Below are positions 46,943 through 56,302 of a stretch of 64,000 nucleotides of DNA, one piece after another. This stretch comes from Candidatus Sulfotelmatobacter sp. (lineage in GTDB: Bacteria > Acidobacteriota > Terriglobia > Terriglobales > Acidobacteriaceae). The notes beneath the pieces were generated by a model. It saw nothing but the letters and a program-made list of their open reading frames with translations, did no database searches and was not told the origin of the DNA. Every line of letters starts with the position of its first letter. Position 1 is the first letter of the stretch. The DNA is taken from assembly GCA_030041215.1 (NCBI GenBank), contig JASHOH010000037.1, positions 24,891 through 88,890 of the forward strand. The letters run 5' to 3'. The position numbers and the translations under genes were made by a program.

Positions 46943-47764
46943 ATGGCCGACGCCGTACTGGAACATAACGCCGCTGTCGCACATGGACACGCCGGCGAGT
47001 ATGAAGCGCCGCTGTTGGGAGCATATTCGAAGAAAGTCGGCATGTGGCTCTTTCTCGCTTCCGACTCACTGACCTTCGGGGCGCTGCTGTTTGCCTTCAG
47101 TTACAACCGTATCTATACGATCCCCTGGCCCACACCGTTCCACGCCGCCAGCATCGCCAACGCCACCGTCATGACGGCGTGCCTGCTTTCCAGCTCGCTC
47201 ACCATGGTGCTGGCAGTGTTCGCAGCGCAGCGTCACGATCGCGCATGGACGCGCAACTGGCTGCTCGCCACCATGGCATTCGGCACAGCGTTCATCGTCC
47301 TGCACGGCATGGAGTGGATCAAGCTGATCGGCGAAGGACTCTACCTTCCAGGATTTATCAGCGTGCTCGGCGTCTCGCAGCCGCCCGCAACCGGCGAGTT
47401 AACTGACATCTCGAAAAACATACCGCAGTTTACGCAGGCATTCTTTGGCCTGACCGCGATGCACATGCTGCACGTAACCGTCGGCGTCATTTACCTCGGA
47501 GTGGTCGCGCTGCGCAAGTGGTTTCTCCCGATTCTGGCGGTTATCTGGATTGCCGCCGCATTTCTGATCCCATCCGGCAACGTATTTCACTACCCGATTC
47601 ACGTGCTGGGCATTGCGCTGCTGGTCGCGGCAATCATTCTGTTATTGAAACCGAAAGACTACGACGCGCACGACGTGGAAGTCTCGGGTTTGTATTGGCA
47701 CTTCGTGGACCTGGTGTGGATGTTCATCTTTCCGTTGGTCTACCTGATGTCAACGAAGGTATAG
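46943..47764 (+). CDS. Cytochrome c oxidase subunit III-like protein (second copy)
   Basis: 273 aa, seven hydrophobic helices. GMWLFLASDSLTFGALLF (helix 1), ASIANATVMTACLLSSSL, and a C-terminal GLYWHFVDLVWMFIFPLVYL, all typical of subunit III. The N-terminal tail is His-rich. SD-like GGGGGAAATTCGGGG before the ATG at 46943. Two tandem subunit III-like genes suggest paralogous division of labour, or one may serve a related oxidase (for instance a CoxO/P split). Confidence 0.9.
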   Translation: MADAVLEHNAAVAHGHAGEYEAPLLGAYSKKVGMWLFLASDSLTFGALLFAFSYNRIYTIPWPTPFHAASIANATVMTACLLSSSLTMVLAVFAAQRHDRAWTRNWLLATMAFGTAFIVLHGMEWIKLIGEGLYLPGFISVLGVSQPPATGELTDISKNIPQFTQAFFGLTAMHMLHVTVGVIYLGVVALRKWFLPILAVIWIAAAFLIPSGNVFHYPIHVLGIALLVAAIILLLKPKDYDAHDVEVSGLYWHFVDLVWMFIFPLVYLMSTKV

Positions 47765-47783
47765 CCGGAGAGATTTGAACCGG

Positions 47784-47852
47784 GCTTTGAAAGGGCGCGG
47801 CTTCAGCCGCGCCGGGCAGGGTTAAAAAAGTGAATGGCGGGCTTTAGCCCCT
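47784..47852. repeat. Family C repeat downstream of the second subunit III gene
   Basis: TTTGAAAGGGCGCGGCTTCAGCCGCGCC hairpin followed by GGGCTTTAGCCC (47839-47850). Near match to 46833-46905. It lies just before coxD. Confidence 0.7.
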
Positions 47853-47864
47853 GAGGACTCCAAT

Positions 47865-48176
47865 ATGCACGATGTAGCCCAGCACGAGGATAGCAAAGCA
47901 CAATATTTTTGGGTCTGGGGAGCACTACTGGTTCTGACCGGCATCGAAGTCTGGCTCGGCTATCGCCAGCTTTTCGTGCCCGTGCGTATGCTGGAAATTC
48001 TGCTGTTCCTCTCGATCATCAAGTCAGCCCTGATTATCGGCTACTTCATGCATCTCAAATTCGAAACCGCACTGATGCGCTGGATACTCGTTTTTTCCGT
48101 GACCGCGTGTTTCATCATCATGTTCTTCTTCTTTTTCCCGGATGCACATCGGATTATTCGCTTGGGAGTCAAGTAG
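47865..48176 (+). CDS. coxD: Cytochrome c oxidase subunit IV-like protein
   Basis: 103 aa with three hydrophobic helices (about 15-33, 43-63, 72-92). YFWVWGALLVLTGIEVWLGY and ALIIGYFMHLKFE are characteristic of the small CyoD/CtaF-type subunit IV, which stabilises CuB binding in subunit I. SD GAGGA before the ATG. Its stop is two bases before the next start. Confidence 0.9.
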   Translation: MHDVAQHEDSKAQYFWVWGALLVLTGIEVWLGYRQLFVPVRMLEILLFLSIIKSALIIGYFMHLKFETALMRWILVFSVTACFIIMFFFFFPDAHRIIRLGVK

Positions 48177-48178
48177 AC

Positions 48179-48424
48179 ATGAGCTTTCTTGCCGTCAAAC
48201 TTCGAACCATTCTGCTACTGGCCGTGCTTTCTCTGTGCACGCTGCCCGCCCTAAGCCAGGGCTGTGCCATGTGCAATGCCGCCGCAAAGAGCACCCCCAA
48301 GGAAGGCCAGCAGGCACTGAATCGCGCCATCTTAGTCATGCTGATCCCACCGATCGGAGTGATGGTGTTCGGCGTTGGCTTGGCCTTCCGCTACGGCAAG
48401 CGCCGCGACCAGGACCCGGATTAA
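48179..48424 (+). CDS. Small exported CAMC-motif membrane protein in the cox cluster
   Basis: 81 aa. Signal peptide or TM1 (about 8-26), a QGCAMCNAAAKS motif right after it, and a second TM (about 46-65; ILVMLIPPIGVMVFGVGLAF) followed by a basic tail. The CxxC pair would face the periplasm, a plausible copper or thiol-disulfide site for CuA assembly; that is inference. It starts two bases after coxD. I do not know a named family. Confidence 0.8.
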   Translation: MSFLAVKLRTILLLAVLSLCTLPALSQGCAMCNAAAKSTPKEGQQALNRAILVMLIPPIGVMVFGVGLAFRYGKRRDQDPD

Positions 48425-48435
48425 CCATCCACAGC

Positions 48436-48570
48436 GTGATTCATGAAATCATAGAACCAGGCCTGCTTTTGCTTTCATTGCTTTTCCTTGCTCTCCTTCT
48501 GGTGATGCTGCCGCTTGCGATGTTTGCGCCGGCGAGATTCACGAAACCTTGGACGCTAGTCGCATTTTGA
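48436..48570 (+). CDS. Possible 44-aa membrane protein after the cox cluster
   Basis: GTG start, sequence IEPGLLLLSLLFLALLLVML gives one strong TM. The frame ends at TTTTGA (48565-48570), and shifted frames carry further hydrophobic residues, so it may be a decayed or frameshifted two-TM protein. Coding status is doubtful. Confidence 0.3.
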   Translation: MIHEIIEPGLLLLSLLFLALLLVMLPLAMFAPARFTKPWTLVAF

Positions 48571-48749
48571 CCCTCGCGACATTCGTGTGCGCGATAGCAT
48601 GGCTGCTCCTTGGATGGGCGTGTTAATCCAGTCAGGTATCAGATCTGCCTTCAAATGGCCCGCCATGGCTGCTTTATAATAGAAAATTCGGCCACCATCT
48701 CTGATCCATCCCGTGCTGCTCCAGAAGCGGTCGCCGACTTCTTTAAGCG

Positions 48750-51734
48750 ATGTCCGAGTCCCTATCCAACGCCAGCATTACCGTTCGCGGCGCGCGTGTG
48801 CACAACCTCAAAAACATTGATTTTGAGGTGCCCCATAACACGCTGACCGTGGTCACTGGGGTCTCTGGCTCGGGCAAGTCTTCCCTCGCCTTCGACACGA
48901 TCTATGCAGAAGGCCAGCGCCGTTATGTCGAATCGTTGTCTGCCTATGCCCGTCAGTTTCTGGAGCGTATCGAAAAGCCCGAAGTCGATTCCATCGATGG
49001 CATCGCCCCCGCGGTAGCGATCCGTCAAAAAAACACTACGCGCAATCCGCGCTCGACCGTGGCGACGGCAACCGAAATCTACGACTACCTGCGACTGTTA
49101 TTCGCTCGCATCGGCCGCACCTACTGCGTGAAGTGCGGGCAGGAAGTTAAAAAAGATACCGTCGACGAAGTCGCCGACGCAGTTCTCGCGTTGCCGCCAG
49201 AGACTCGATTGCAAGTTCTGTTTCCGCTGCAATCGGCAGCAGCCGCTGTACAGGAAGCAGAGAAAAAAACGCGCAGGTCAAAGAAATCCGCCGCTGCACA
49301 AACCGGACTCACCGAGCGGCTCAAAACGCGGCTGTTCGATCTCCGCAAGGCTGGTTTTAACCGGCTGTATCAATCAGGCCAGGTTTTCGAATTTTCCACG
49401 CCGGAGTCATTACTCGACATCCGTTTTGATGAGCCAGTTTATATGCTGGTGGATCGCCTCACAGTTTTTGCCGAATCCCGCTCGCGAATCGTCGATGCTG
49501 TAGAAACTGCGTACCGCGAATCCGGAGAGGTAATCTTCGATCTGCCTCCGCAAGGCGAACAGCCCGCGCGGCAATTACGTTTCGCTCAGCGCTTCGAGTG
49601 CAAGCACTGCAACCTCCGTTACGAAGAGCCCGAGCCGCGCCTGTTCTCATTCAACAATCCTTACGGAGCCTGCCCCAAGTGTCAGGGATTCGGCAACACC
49701 ATTGATTTCGATCTCAACCTCGTCATTCCCGACCCAATGAAATCGCTGGGCGAAGGCGCAATCGACCCGTGGAACAAGCCCAAATACCGGTCGCTGTTAA
49801 ACGAGATGAAGCGCTTCGCCAAACAGAACGACATCCCGCTCGACGTGCCTTGGGTGCAACTCGATGAAGGGCAGCAGGACTTAATTCTCAATGGCGACGA
49901 TGATTTTTTTGGCGTACGCGGATTCTTTCAGTACTTGGAACGCAAAAAGTACAAGCTACACATTCGCGTGTTCTTAAGCCGGTACCGTGGCTATGCGATA
50001 TGCCCCGAATGCCACGGCGCGCGCCTGCGCCTGGAAGCACGCCAGGTCAAAATCAACGGCAAGAATCTCTGCGAAGTCTGCTCCATGACTGTGGAGGACG
50101 CAGCAGCGTTTTTCGCCGGCGTCCAGCTAAGCACCGAAGAAGCCGATATCGCGGACCGGCTGTTGCAGGAAATCCGCGAGCGGCTTCGGTTCTTGAACGA
50201 TGTCGGCCTCGAATACCTCACGCTCGATCGTCTGTCATCGACGCTCTCGGGAGGGGAAGCGCAGCGTATTCAGCTTGCGACCGCGCTGGGCTCGCGCTTA
50301 GTAGGAACACTGTATGTGCTCGACGAACCTTCCATCGGCCTGCACATCCGCGACACGCATCGTCTGATTAATATCTTGCGCGACCTCCGCGATCTGGGAA
50401 ACACGATCTTAGTCGTCGAGCACGATCCCGATATCATGCGCACAGCAGACCGCATTCTCGACCTCGGCCCGGGTGCCGGTGAAAACGGCGGTAAGTTAGT
50501 GGCTACAGGGACGTATGAAGAAATCATGCGCAATCCCGCTTCCCTAACCGGGCGCTATTTGGCGGAAGATTTGCGGATCCAGATACCCGCTTCTCGCCGC
50601 CAGCCCGGAAGTCAGCAAATCAGAATCAAAGGCGTACGGGCAAACAATCTCAAGGGCGTAGACATCTGCATTCCGCTGCGAATGCTGGTCGCCATTACAG
50701 GAGTTTCGGGTTCAGGCAAATCCACATTGTTGCATCAAGTTTTATATCAGGCGCTCGCCGAGGCCAAGAAGCAGCCGATCAGCCCGGCTGGCACCGCCAC
50801 GTGGGAAAGTTTAATCGGCGATCAATACATCGATGAAGTAGTGCTTGTCGATCAATCTCCGATCGGGCGCACGCCCCGCTCAAATCCGGTGACATACATC
50901 AAAGCCTTCGACGCCATCCGGGACTTGTTTGCCTCCCTGCCTGAGGCCAAGAAGCGCGGCTTCACCTCTGGTCATTTTTCCTTCAACATTCCCGGCGGCC
51001 GCTGTGAAACCTGCCAGGGCGATGGGACGGTCACAGTTGAAATGCAGTTCCTCGCCGATGTGGAACTTATCTGCGAAGAATGCAAAGGCACACGCTACAA
51101 GCCGCAGGTGCTCGAGGTGCGCTATCACGGCAAGAATATTCACGAAGTGCTGAATTTGACCGTGAAAGAGGCGCTCAGATTTTTCGCCGAAGTTCCCAAG
51201 ATTACCGATAAGCTGCGCGTGCTGGATGAAGTTGGCCTAGGTTATCTGCGACTCGGACAATCGGCGACAACCCTTTCCGGGGGCGAAGCGCAGCGCATGA
51301 AGCTGGCAGCGCATTTGCAGCCGGCTGCGCGCGAGATTGGCCGTCCCAGTTCTTCTTCGGATGAAGAGCCCCGCCGCCGTCGCCGCCTGCTTTACATTTT
51401 TGATGAGCCCACGACCGGGTTGCATTTTGACGACGTCAGCAAACTTTTGGCCGCCTTCCGCCGTCTGATCGATGCAGGGGGATCGATTCTGGTCATCGAA
51501 CACAATCTTGAAGTAATCAAGACTGCCGATTGGGTCATCGATCTCGGGCCAGAAGGCGGATCGCGGGGCGGAAAAATAGTTGGCGTAGGTCCTCCCGAGG
51601 CAATTGCCAAACTGCCCGGATCGTACACCGGCAAATATCTGGGGCGCGTTTTGAACGGCAACGGCGCCGGCAAGAGCAACGGGAACTCGCGTTCCGATGG
51701 AGCGAGGAAACTCCTGGCTCCCCAGGGACAATGA
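48750..51734 (+). CDS. uvrA: Excinuclease ABC subunit A
   Basis: Damage-recognition ATPase of nucleotide excision repair, 994 aa. Two ABC modules: Walker [21 protein letters not shown] and [18 protein letters not shown], signatures [12 protein letters not shown] and [12 protein letters not shown]. Zinc-binding Cys clusters lie at CVKCG, CKHCNL, CPKCQG and CETCQG/CEECKG. Near the C-terminus an insert of about 20 residues ([14 protein letters not shown]) sits between signature 2 and Walker B. The start ATG is at 48750. The stop overlaps the start of the next gene (ATGA). Confidence 0.98.
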   Translation: MSESLSNASITVRGARVHNLKNIDFEVPHNTLTVVTGVSGSGKSSLAFDTIYAEGQRRYVESLSAYARQFLERIEKPEVDSIDGIAPAVAIRQKNTTRNPRSTVATATEIYDYLRLLFARIGRTYCVKCGQEVKKDTVDEVADAVLALPPETRLQVLFPLQSAAAAVQEAEKKTRRSKKSAAAQTGLTERLKTRLFDLRKAGFNRLYQSGQVFEFSTPESLLDIRFDEPVYMLVDRLTVFAESRSRIVDAVETAYRESGEVIFDLPPQGEQPARQLRFAQRFECKHCNLRYEEPEPRLFSFNNPYGACPKCQGFGNTIDFDLNLVIPDPMKSLGEGAIDPWNKPKYRSLLNEMKRFAKQNDIPLDVPWVQLDEGQQDLILNGDDDFFGVRGFFQYLERKKYKLHIRVFLSRYRGYAICPECHGARLRLEARQVKINGKNLCEVCSMTVEDAAAFFAGVQLSTEEADIADRLLQEIRERLRFLNDVGLEYLTLDRLSSTLSGGEAQRIQLATALGSRLVGTLYVLDEPSIGLHIRDTHRLINILRDLRDLGNTILVVEHDPDIMRTADRILDLGPGAGENGGKLVATGTYEEIMRNPASLTGRYLAEDLRIQIPASRRQPGSQQIRIKGVRANNLKGVDICIPLRMLVAITGVSGSGKSTLLHQVLYQALAEAKKQPISPAGTATWESLIGDQYIDEVVLVDQSPIGRTPRSNPVTYIKAFDAIRDLFASLPEAKKRGFTSGHFSFNIPGGRCETCQGDGTVTVEMQFLADVELICEECKGTRYKPQVLEVRYHGKNIHEVLNLTVKEALRFFAEVPKITDKLRVLDEVGLGYLRLGQSATTLSGGEAQRMKLAAHLQPAAREIGRPSSSSDEEPRRRRRLLYIFDEPTTGLHFDDVSKLLAAFRRLIDAGGSILVIEHNLEVIKTADWVIDLGPEGGSRGGKIVGVGPPEAIAKLPGSYTGKYLGRVLNGNGAGKSNGNSRSDGARKLLAPQGQ

Positions 51735-53170
51735 ACCACAAAGGGCACAAAAGTCCACGAAAGCGCGATCGGCTGCGTTTTCCTTGGTATTCCTTTGTGT
51801 CGTTCGTGGTTATTCTTTCTAGCGCATTCCTCGCTGCCGCAACCGCGGCGATAAATTGCACCGCGCAAGATAGCACTCCGCCATCGCAGCAATCGGCTCC
51901 AAAATCCGACCGCGAATCTTCCTCCCAGCCTCATCACTCCGGACATCATGTCCAGGTCGAAGCCGAAGAAGAGTCGCAGCCAAAGGAACTCACCGAAGCC
52001 GAAGCAGCTATTGACAAGCAAAACTACGCTTCAGCCGAATCTCTGCTCCGCAAATTCCTCGAACATGATCCCAACAACTACGTCGCCTGGTTCGATCTCG
52101 GCTTCGTGGAAAATGCCCTCGGCAAGCTGGACGAATCGATCGCAGCCTATCGCAAATCAGTCGCGGCCAAGCCGGACGTGTTCGAATCGAACCTGAATCT
52201 GGGGCTGCAACTAGCGAAGACAGGATCGTCCGAAGCAGAGCAGTTCCTGCGCGCTGCAACGCAACTCAAACCGACTGCCCACATCGACGAAGGTCAATAC
52301 CGCGCTTGGCTCTCGCTCGCGCAGATTGTTGCCAAATCGAATCCCGACGAGGCTCTCGCCGATTATCGCCGCGCAGCCTCTCTTCAACCGCAGCAGGCTG
52401 AGCCGCACCTTTCCGCAGGCATTTTGCTCGAAACTCAGAACAGATTTGCCGATGCCGAGCAAGAGTACAAGCAGGCTTTGGTGTTGGACCCAAATTCCAG
52501 TGACGCCGTCACCGGCCTGGCCAACATTTACATGCGCGGACAGAAGTTCACCGAGGCGGAAGAGTATCTCCGTAAGGCGCTAGCTTTGCATCCCGAGTCC
52601 GCTCCGCTTCATATTCAGTTGGCGCGCGTGCTCGCTGCCGAAGGCAAGAATGACGCTGCCATGCCCGAAATGGAGGCCGGAATCAAGCTGGCGCCGGGCG
52701 ATGAAACCGCGCTTCGCGAACTAGCCAATCTTTATGCCACCGCCGGAAAGATTGATCTCGCCGAAGCCATTCACCACAAATTACTCATTGCCCATCCCAG
52801 CGACGCTGAATTGCATCGCGAACTCGGTCAGGATCTGCTGCGGCAGATGAAATTTCCAGAGGCGAAGCAGCAATTCTCGACCGCCCTGCAACTGAATCCT
52901 AACTTCCCCGAGGCGTACTTCGATCTCGCATTCGCGGCTAGCAAATTGAATGATTATGCGCTGGTAATTAAGGCTTTGGATGCGCGGCTGAAGTTTCAGC
53001 CTGAGAATGCAATCACATATTTTCTGCGTGGTTCGGCCTACGATCATCTGAGAGATTTCAAAAACGCCGCAGCCAACTACCGGCTCTTTCTCAAGACAGC
53101 AAATGGGAAGTATCCTGACCAGGAGTGGCAGGCGCAGCACCGGCTGATTGCCATCGAACCGAAGAAATAA
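51731..53170 (+). CDS. Exported TPR-repeat protein coupled to uvrA
   Basis: 479 aa. A basic start then a hydrophobic signal segment (about 18-42; YSFVSFVVILSSAFLAA) gives a signal peptide or anchor. A Gln/Ser/His-rich linker (about 45-90) follows, then about nine to ten TPR repeats (about 92-470), for example NYVAWFDLGFVENALGKLDES and SDAVTGLANIYMRGQKFTEA. Scaffolds of this kind assemble envelope complexes. Its first codons and signal peptide overlap a dispersed repeat (51733-51815). The ATG overlaps the uvrA stop, so it is probably translationally coupled. Confidence 0.9.
   Translation: MNHKGHKSPRKRDRLRFPWYSFVSFVVILSSAFLAAATAAINCTAQDSTPPSQQSAPKSDRESSSQPHHSGHHVQVEAEEESQPKELTEAEAAIDKQNYASAESLLRKFLEHDPNNYVAWFDLGFVENALGKLDESIAAYRKSVAAKPDVFESNLNLGLQLAKTGSSEAEQFLRAATQLKPTAHIDEGQYRAWLSLAQIVAKSNPDEALADYRRAASLQPQQAEPHLSAGILLETQNRFADAEQEYKQALVLDPNSSDAVTGLANIYMRGQKFTEAEEYLRKALALHPESAPLHIQLARVLAAEGKNDAAMPEMEAGIKLAPGDETALRELANLYATAGKIDLAEAIHHKLLIAHPSDAELHRELGQDLLRQMKFPEAKQQFSTALQLNPNFPEAYFDLAFAASKLNDYALVIKALDARLKFQPENAITYFLRGSAYDHLRDFKNAAANYRLFLKTANGKYPDQEWQAQHRLIAIEPKK
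51733..51815. repeat. Family D inverted repeat inside the TPR gene start
   Basis: AACCACAAAGGGCACAAAAG plus TCCACGAAAG at 51734-51763 and TTCCTTTGTGTCGTTCGTGGTTATTC at 51790-51815 are inverted copies of one ~25-base text. Each encodes part of the N-terminus and signal peptide of the TPR protein. Confidence 0.6.
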
Positions 53171-53175
53171 AGCCT

Positions 53176-53640
53176 ATGCGTTTGCCGATGACATCTCGAT
53201 TCCTGCGGGCAGCGATTTTTGCAGGCCTGGTGCTTCCCGCACTGACGCGAGCCGACAGCCACCAACCCAGCATCGAAGAGCTAAAGGCCCGAATTGCGAA
53301 AGCGGCCGTTTCCGACCGTCCGGCATTATGTCTTCAGCTTTCGGAAATGCAGTTGGGCGCCGCAAGCCGCTTCTTCACGGCCGGCGACGCCGACCAAGCG
53401 AAGGCTGCACTAAACGATGTAGTCGCCTACGCCGAGTTGGCCGGTGATTATTCCGTGCAATCCCGCAAGCACGAAAAGCAGAGTGAGATCGCCATCCGCA
53501 AAATGGTGCGCAAGCTAAACGACCTTAAGCACGCAGTCACTCACGAAAACCAGCCGCAGATCGATGACGCCATCAGCAAGCTGGAACAAGTCCGCGACGA
53601 CCTGCTAGCCGCCATGTTTCCCAAGGGCAACAAAAAATGA
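53176..53640 (+). CDS. Exported helical protein A of unknown function
   Basis: 154 aa with a signal peptide (about 1-25), then almost all-helical, ending with a Lys-rich coiled coil (VRKLNDLKHAVTHE and ISKLEQVRDDLLAAMF). It lies 5 bp after the TPR gene. Its stop overlaps the next start (ATGA). Together with the next gene it forms a pair of similar small helical exported proteins. No known domain. Confidence 0.8.
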   Translation: MRLPMTSRFLRAAIFAGLVLPALTRADSHQPSIEELKARIAKAAVSDRPALCLQLSEMQLGAASRFFTAGDADQAKAALNDVVAYAELAGDYSVQSRKHEKQSEIAIRKMVRKLNDLKHAVTHENQPQIDDAISKLEQVRDDLLAAMFPKGNKK

Positions 53641-54197
53641 CGATGTCTTTCATACGCTCGTTGACTTTCAGTGCCGTGATTTTGGCTGCTCTGCTTTCGC
53701 CTGCTCAGCGTCGCAACGATCCGCTCACGCCTCAGGAGATCGACCAGATTCGCGATTCCAGTTGGGAGCCGCAGCAGCGCCTCACGTTATACATAAAGTT
53801 TGCCCGCGCCCGGCTCGACGCGCTCGAGCAGGTGCGCAACGATCCGAAGGTGAAAGACCGCGCCCAGCAGACCCACGACAAGCTGGATGACTTCGCCCGT
53901 ATTTACGACGAGTTGAATGACAACATCGATACCTATGTCGAGCGCAGGGACGACATTCGTAAGCCGTTGAAGCTGATCATCGCCGCCGATACAGAATTTC
54001 AAGCTAAGCTGCGCGCGCTGAAAGACGCCGCCGGAGTCACGCCCGATGAAGCTCGCCAGTACGAGTTCGTCCTGTCGAACGCGCTGGAGACGCTCGATAC
54101 CTCAGCTGACGACCACCGAAAGCTGCTCGCCGATCAGGAAGAGGCGGCAAAGCACAGGAAAAAATCTGACAGCAAACAGGCGGGTCGCAATGAGTGA
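53637..54197 (+). CDS. Exported helical protein B of unknown function
   Basis: 186 aa. Short signal peptide (about 1-23), then helical charged sequence (ARLDALEQVRNDPKVKDRA, then DELNDNIDTYVERRDDIRKPL) ending in a Lys-rich tail. Four-base overlap with the gene before it, eight-base overlap with the next. It looks like a periplasmic partner of helical protein A. Confidence 0.82.
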   Translation: MTMSFIRSLTFSAVILAALLSPAQRRNDPLTPQEIDQIRDSSWEPQQRLTLYIKFARARLDALEQVRNDPKVKDRAQQTHDKLDDFARIYDELNDNIDTYVERRDDIRKPLKLIIAADTEFQAKLRALKDAAGVTPDEARQYEFVLSNALETLDTSADDHRKLLADQEEAAKHRKKSDSKQAGRNE

Positions 54198-55392
54198 ATT
54201 GCGCAGGGTGAAACATTGCATATGGGCGGCGGCAGTACTGATGGCCAATGCGGTCGTAGCCCTGTTAAGCGCGCAGAAAAACGCAGACCTGGTGGCTGCA
54301 CAAATTGCGCGCATTGAAGGGCCGCAATCGCCGAACCGGCAGGGATTTGATCCCTACACGATTCCGGAAATGATGAAGCGTTTTCACATCCCGGGAGTGA
54401 GCGTCGGGGTCGTGCGTAATTTCAAGGTGCAGTGGACAAAAACCTACGGCGTGGCGGATGTGGTGACGAATGCTGCTGTGACCCCAGAGACGCGATTTCA
54501 AGCGGCCTCAATTAGTAAACCGGTAACGGCATTCGCCGTGCTGCGCGCTGTAGATGCGGGGAAGTTGTCGCTGGACGAAAATATCAACAAATATTTGAAA
54601 AACTGGAGAGTTCCTGAAAACGAATACACACAGGCTGGAGTCACGCTCCGGGCATTGTTAAGCCATACCTCGGGCACCGGGGATGGATTTGGTTTTCCAG
54701 GGTACAACCCTTCCGCGAAGCTGCCAACGCTTGAGCAGATTCTCGACGGGAAACCTCCGTCGAGTCTCGGACCCGTATTTTGGGAGCGGCCGCCGTTCAC
54801 TGCGCAAAAGTATTCCGGAGGGGGCATCGAGATCGTGCAGCTGGTTCTGCAAGACGTTTACGACAAGCCTTTCGCCGAAATCATGCAGGAGCTCGTGCTG
54901 GGCCCTGTAGGTATGACGCATAGCACCTACGAGCAACCATTGCCGCCTGCGGCGGACGAAAACGCTGCACGTGCACACGACAAAGATGGAAAAGCAATGG
55001 ATGCGAAGTGGCACGTGTATCCCGAGCAAGCGGCAGCCGGATTGTGGACTACGCCGACTGATTTGGCCAAGCTAGGAATCGAGGTTCAGAAGGCGTTACG
55101 AGGAGAGTCAAAATTGCTCTCGCGCGGCACAGCGCTAGAAATGGTGGCGCCGACTGGAACGGGACCATTCGCTATAGGTTTCGCGATCGAGAAACGCGGC
55201 GAGGGATGGTATTTCATGCATGACGGATCCAACTGGGGCTTTCGCGCCGACCTCATGATGCACCGGTTAAAGGGATATGGAATCGCCATAATGACGAACA
55301 GCGACAGCGGTGGACAAATTATCACCGAGATTGAAGGGCGTGTGGCTGCAGCGGACAATTGGGATTCGTTGGATAAACCTGTGCCCAGATGA
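54190..55392 (+). CDS. Exported serine beta-lactamase-like hydrolase (class C / esterase-like)
   Basis: 400 aa with a signal peptide (about 1-28). The beta-lactamase fold shows the SxxK motif as Ser107-Ile-Ser-Lys110 (QAASISKPVTAFA). The second catalytic Tyr is Tyr208 (KYSGGG, where class C has YSN), and the KTG-like position is HDGSNWG. Such proteins include penicillin-binding carboxypeptidases, D-aminopeptidases and esterases; the altered YSN and the family's breadth leave the substrate open. It ends the overlapping gene run begun by uvrA. Confidence 0.88.
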   Translation: MSELRRVKHCIWAAAVLMANAVVALLSAQKNADLVAAQIARIEGPQSPNRQGFDPYTIPEMMKRFHIPGVSVGVVRNFKVQWTKTYGVADVVTNAAVTPETRFQAASISKPVTAFAVLRAVDAGKLSLDENINKYLKNWRVPENEYTQAGVTLRALLSHTSGTGDGFGFPGYNPSAKLPTLEQILDGKPPSSLGPVFWERPPFTAQKYSGGGIEIVQLVLQDVYDKPFAEIMQELVLGPVGMTHSTYEQPLPPAADENAARAHDKDGKAMDAKWHVYPEQAAAGLWTTPTDLAKLGIEVQKALRGESKLLSRGTALEMVAPTGTGPFAIGFAIEKRGEGWYFMHDGSNWGFRADLMMHRLKGYGIAIMTNSDSGGQIITEIEGRVAAADNWDSLDKPVPR

Positions 55393-55486
55393 ATGACCCA
55401 TTGGGATCGTTGGAAGGCTTCATCCCCCCGAGGTATCTCTTCTGTTCTCGGTTTGACCCTTTGCTCCGTGCTAATCTAACCTCACC

Positions 55487-56173
55487 GTGCGTCCGGGGCT
55501 TCTCGAAATCTTTCACGACGAACACCGACAGTTGCGGCCGGTCGCCGCGCTTCCTGAAGTAAAAGTCGAGTTCTTCGCCTTCGCCAACGTCAACAACACC
55601 ATTCGCCTACGTAACGGACACCTGCTGGTGCGCCTTTCCGATCTGCTCGAGGGCGCGCCGGACAGCGTCGTGCGTGCGATCGCCCATATTTTGCTCGCAA
55701 AGATGTACCGCAAACCGATTGACCGCGCCCACGCCGCACGCTACCGCAAATATATCGGCAGCCACGAAGTCGTCAGCAAAGCCCATCTGGTTCGCCAGAT
55801 GCGCGGCCACAAGCGCCTCGGCTCCCCGATGGGCCGCGTCTATGATCTCGATGCCATCTTCGAAGACCTGAACCGCCGCTTTTTTCACGGCTTAATGGGT
55901 CGTCCCCGCCTGAGCTGGAGTCCCACCAAAACCCGCCGCATTCTCGGCCACTACGATCCCGCCCACAACGCGATTATCATTAGCCGTATCTTCGATCATC
56001 CTCTGGTGCCGCGCTATGCCATTGCGTACATCGTCTATCACGAGATGCTGCACCTCAAGCATCCCGTCAAGCTTCGCGGCAGCCGCCGTTGCGTCCATTC
56101 CGCCGAGTTTCAGTCCGAAGAAAAACTGTTCCCGGATCGCGAGCGCGCGGAAGCCTGGCTAAAGAGGTTATGA
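55487..56173 (+). CDS. SprT-like/DUF45 zinc metalloprotein
   Basis: 228 aa. Zinc motif YHEMLHLKH (HExxH with a further His), and a following RRCVHSAEF that could supply the third His ligand. N-terminal half is a helical domain with conserved basic residues. This fits SprT/M48-like small metalloproteases, but substrate is unknown. Start is GTG at 55487. No signal peptide, so it is cytoplasmic. Confidence 0.82.
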   Translation: MRPGLLEIFHDEHRQLRPVAALPEVKVEFFAFANVNNTIRLRNGHLLVRLSDLLEGAPDSVVRAIAHILLAKMYRKPIDRAHAARYRKYIGSHEVVSKAHLVRQMRGHKRLGSPMGRVYDLDAIFEDLNRRFFHGLMGRPRLSWSPTKTRRILGHYDPAHNAIIISRIFDHPLVPRYAIAYIVYHEMLHLKHPVKLRGSRRCVHSAEFQSEEKLFPDRERAEAWLKRL

Positions 56174-56302
56174 ATGACGGCATCAGGTTTCCCGGGGGCT
56201 TATGCTCCTACAAAAGTTTTATGATCTTGACACGATCTCGCCGGTGGGTGATGCTCTAGTTAGCGTTGTCCTCCAGCCCGCTGAAAGAAATCACGAAATC
56301 TC

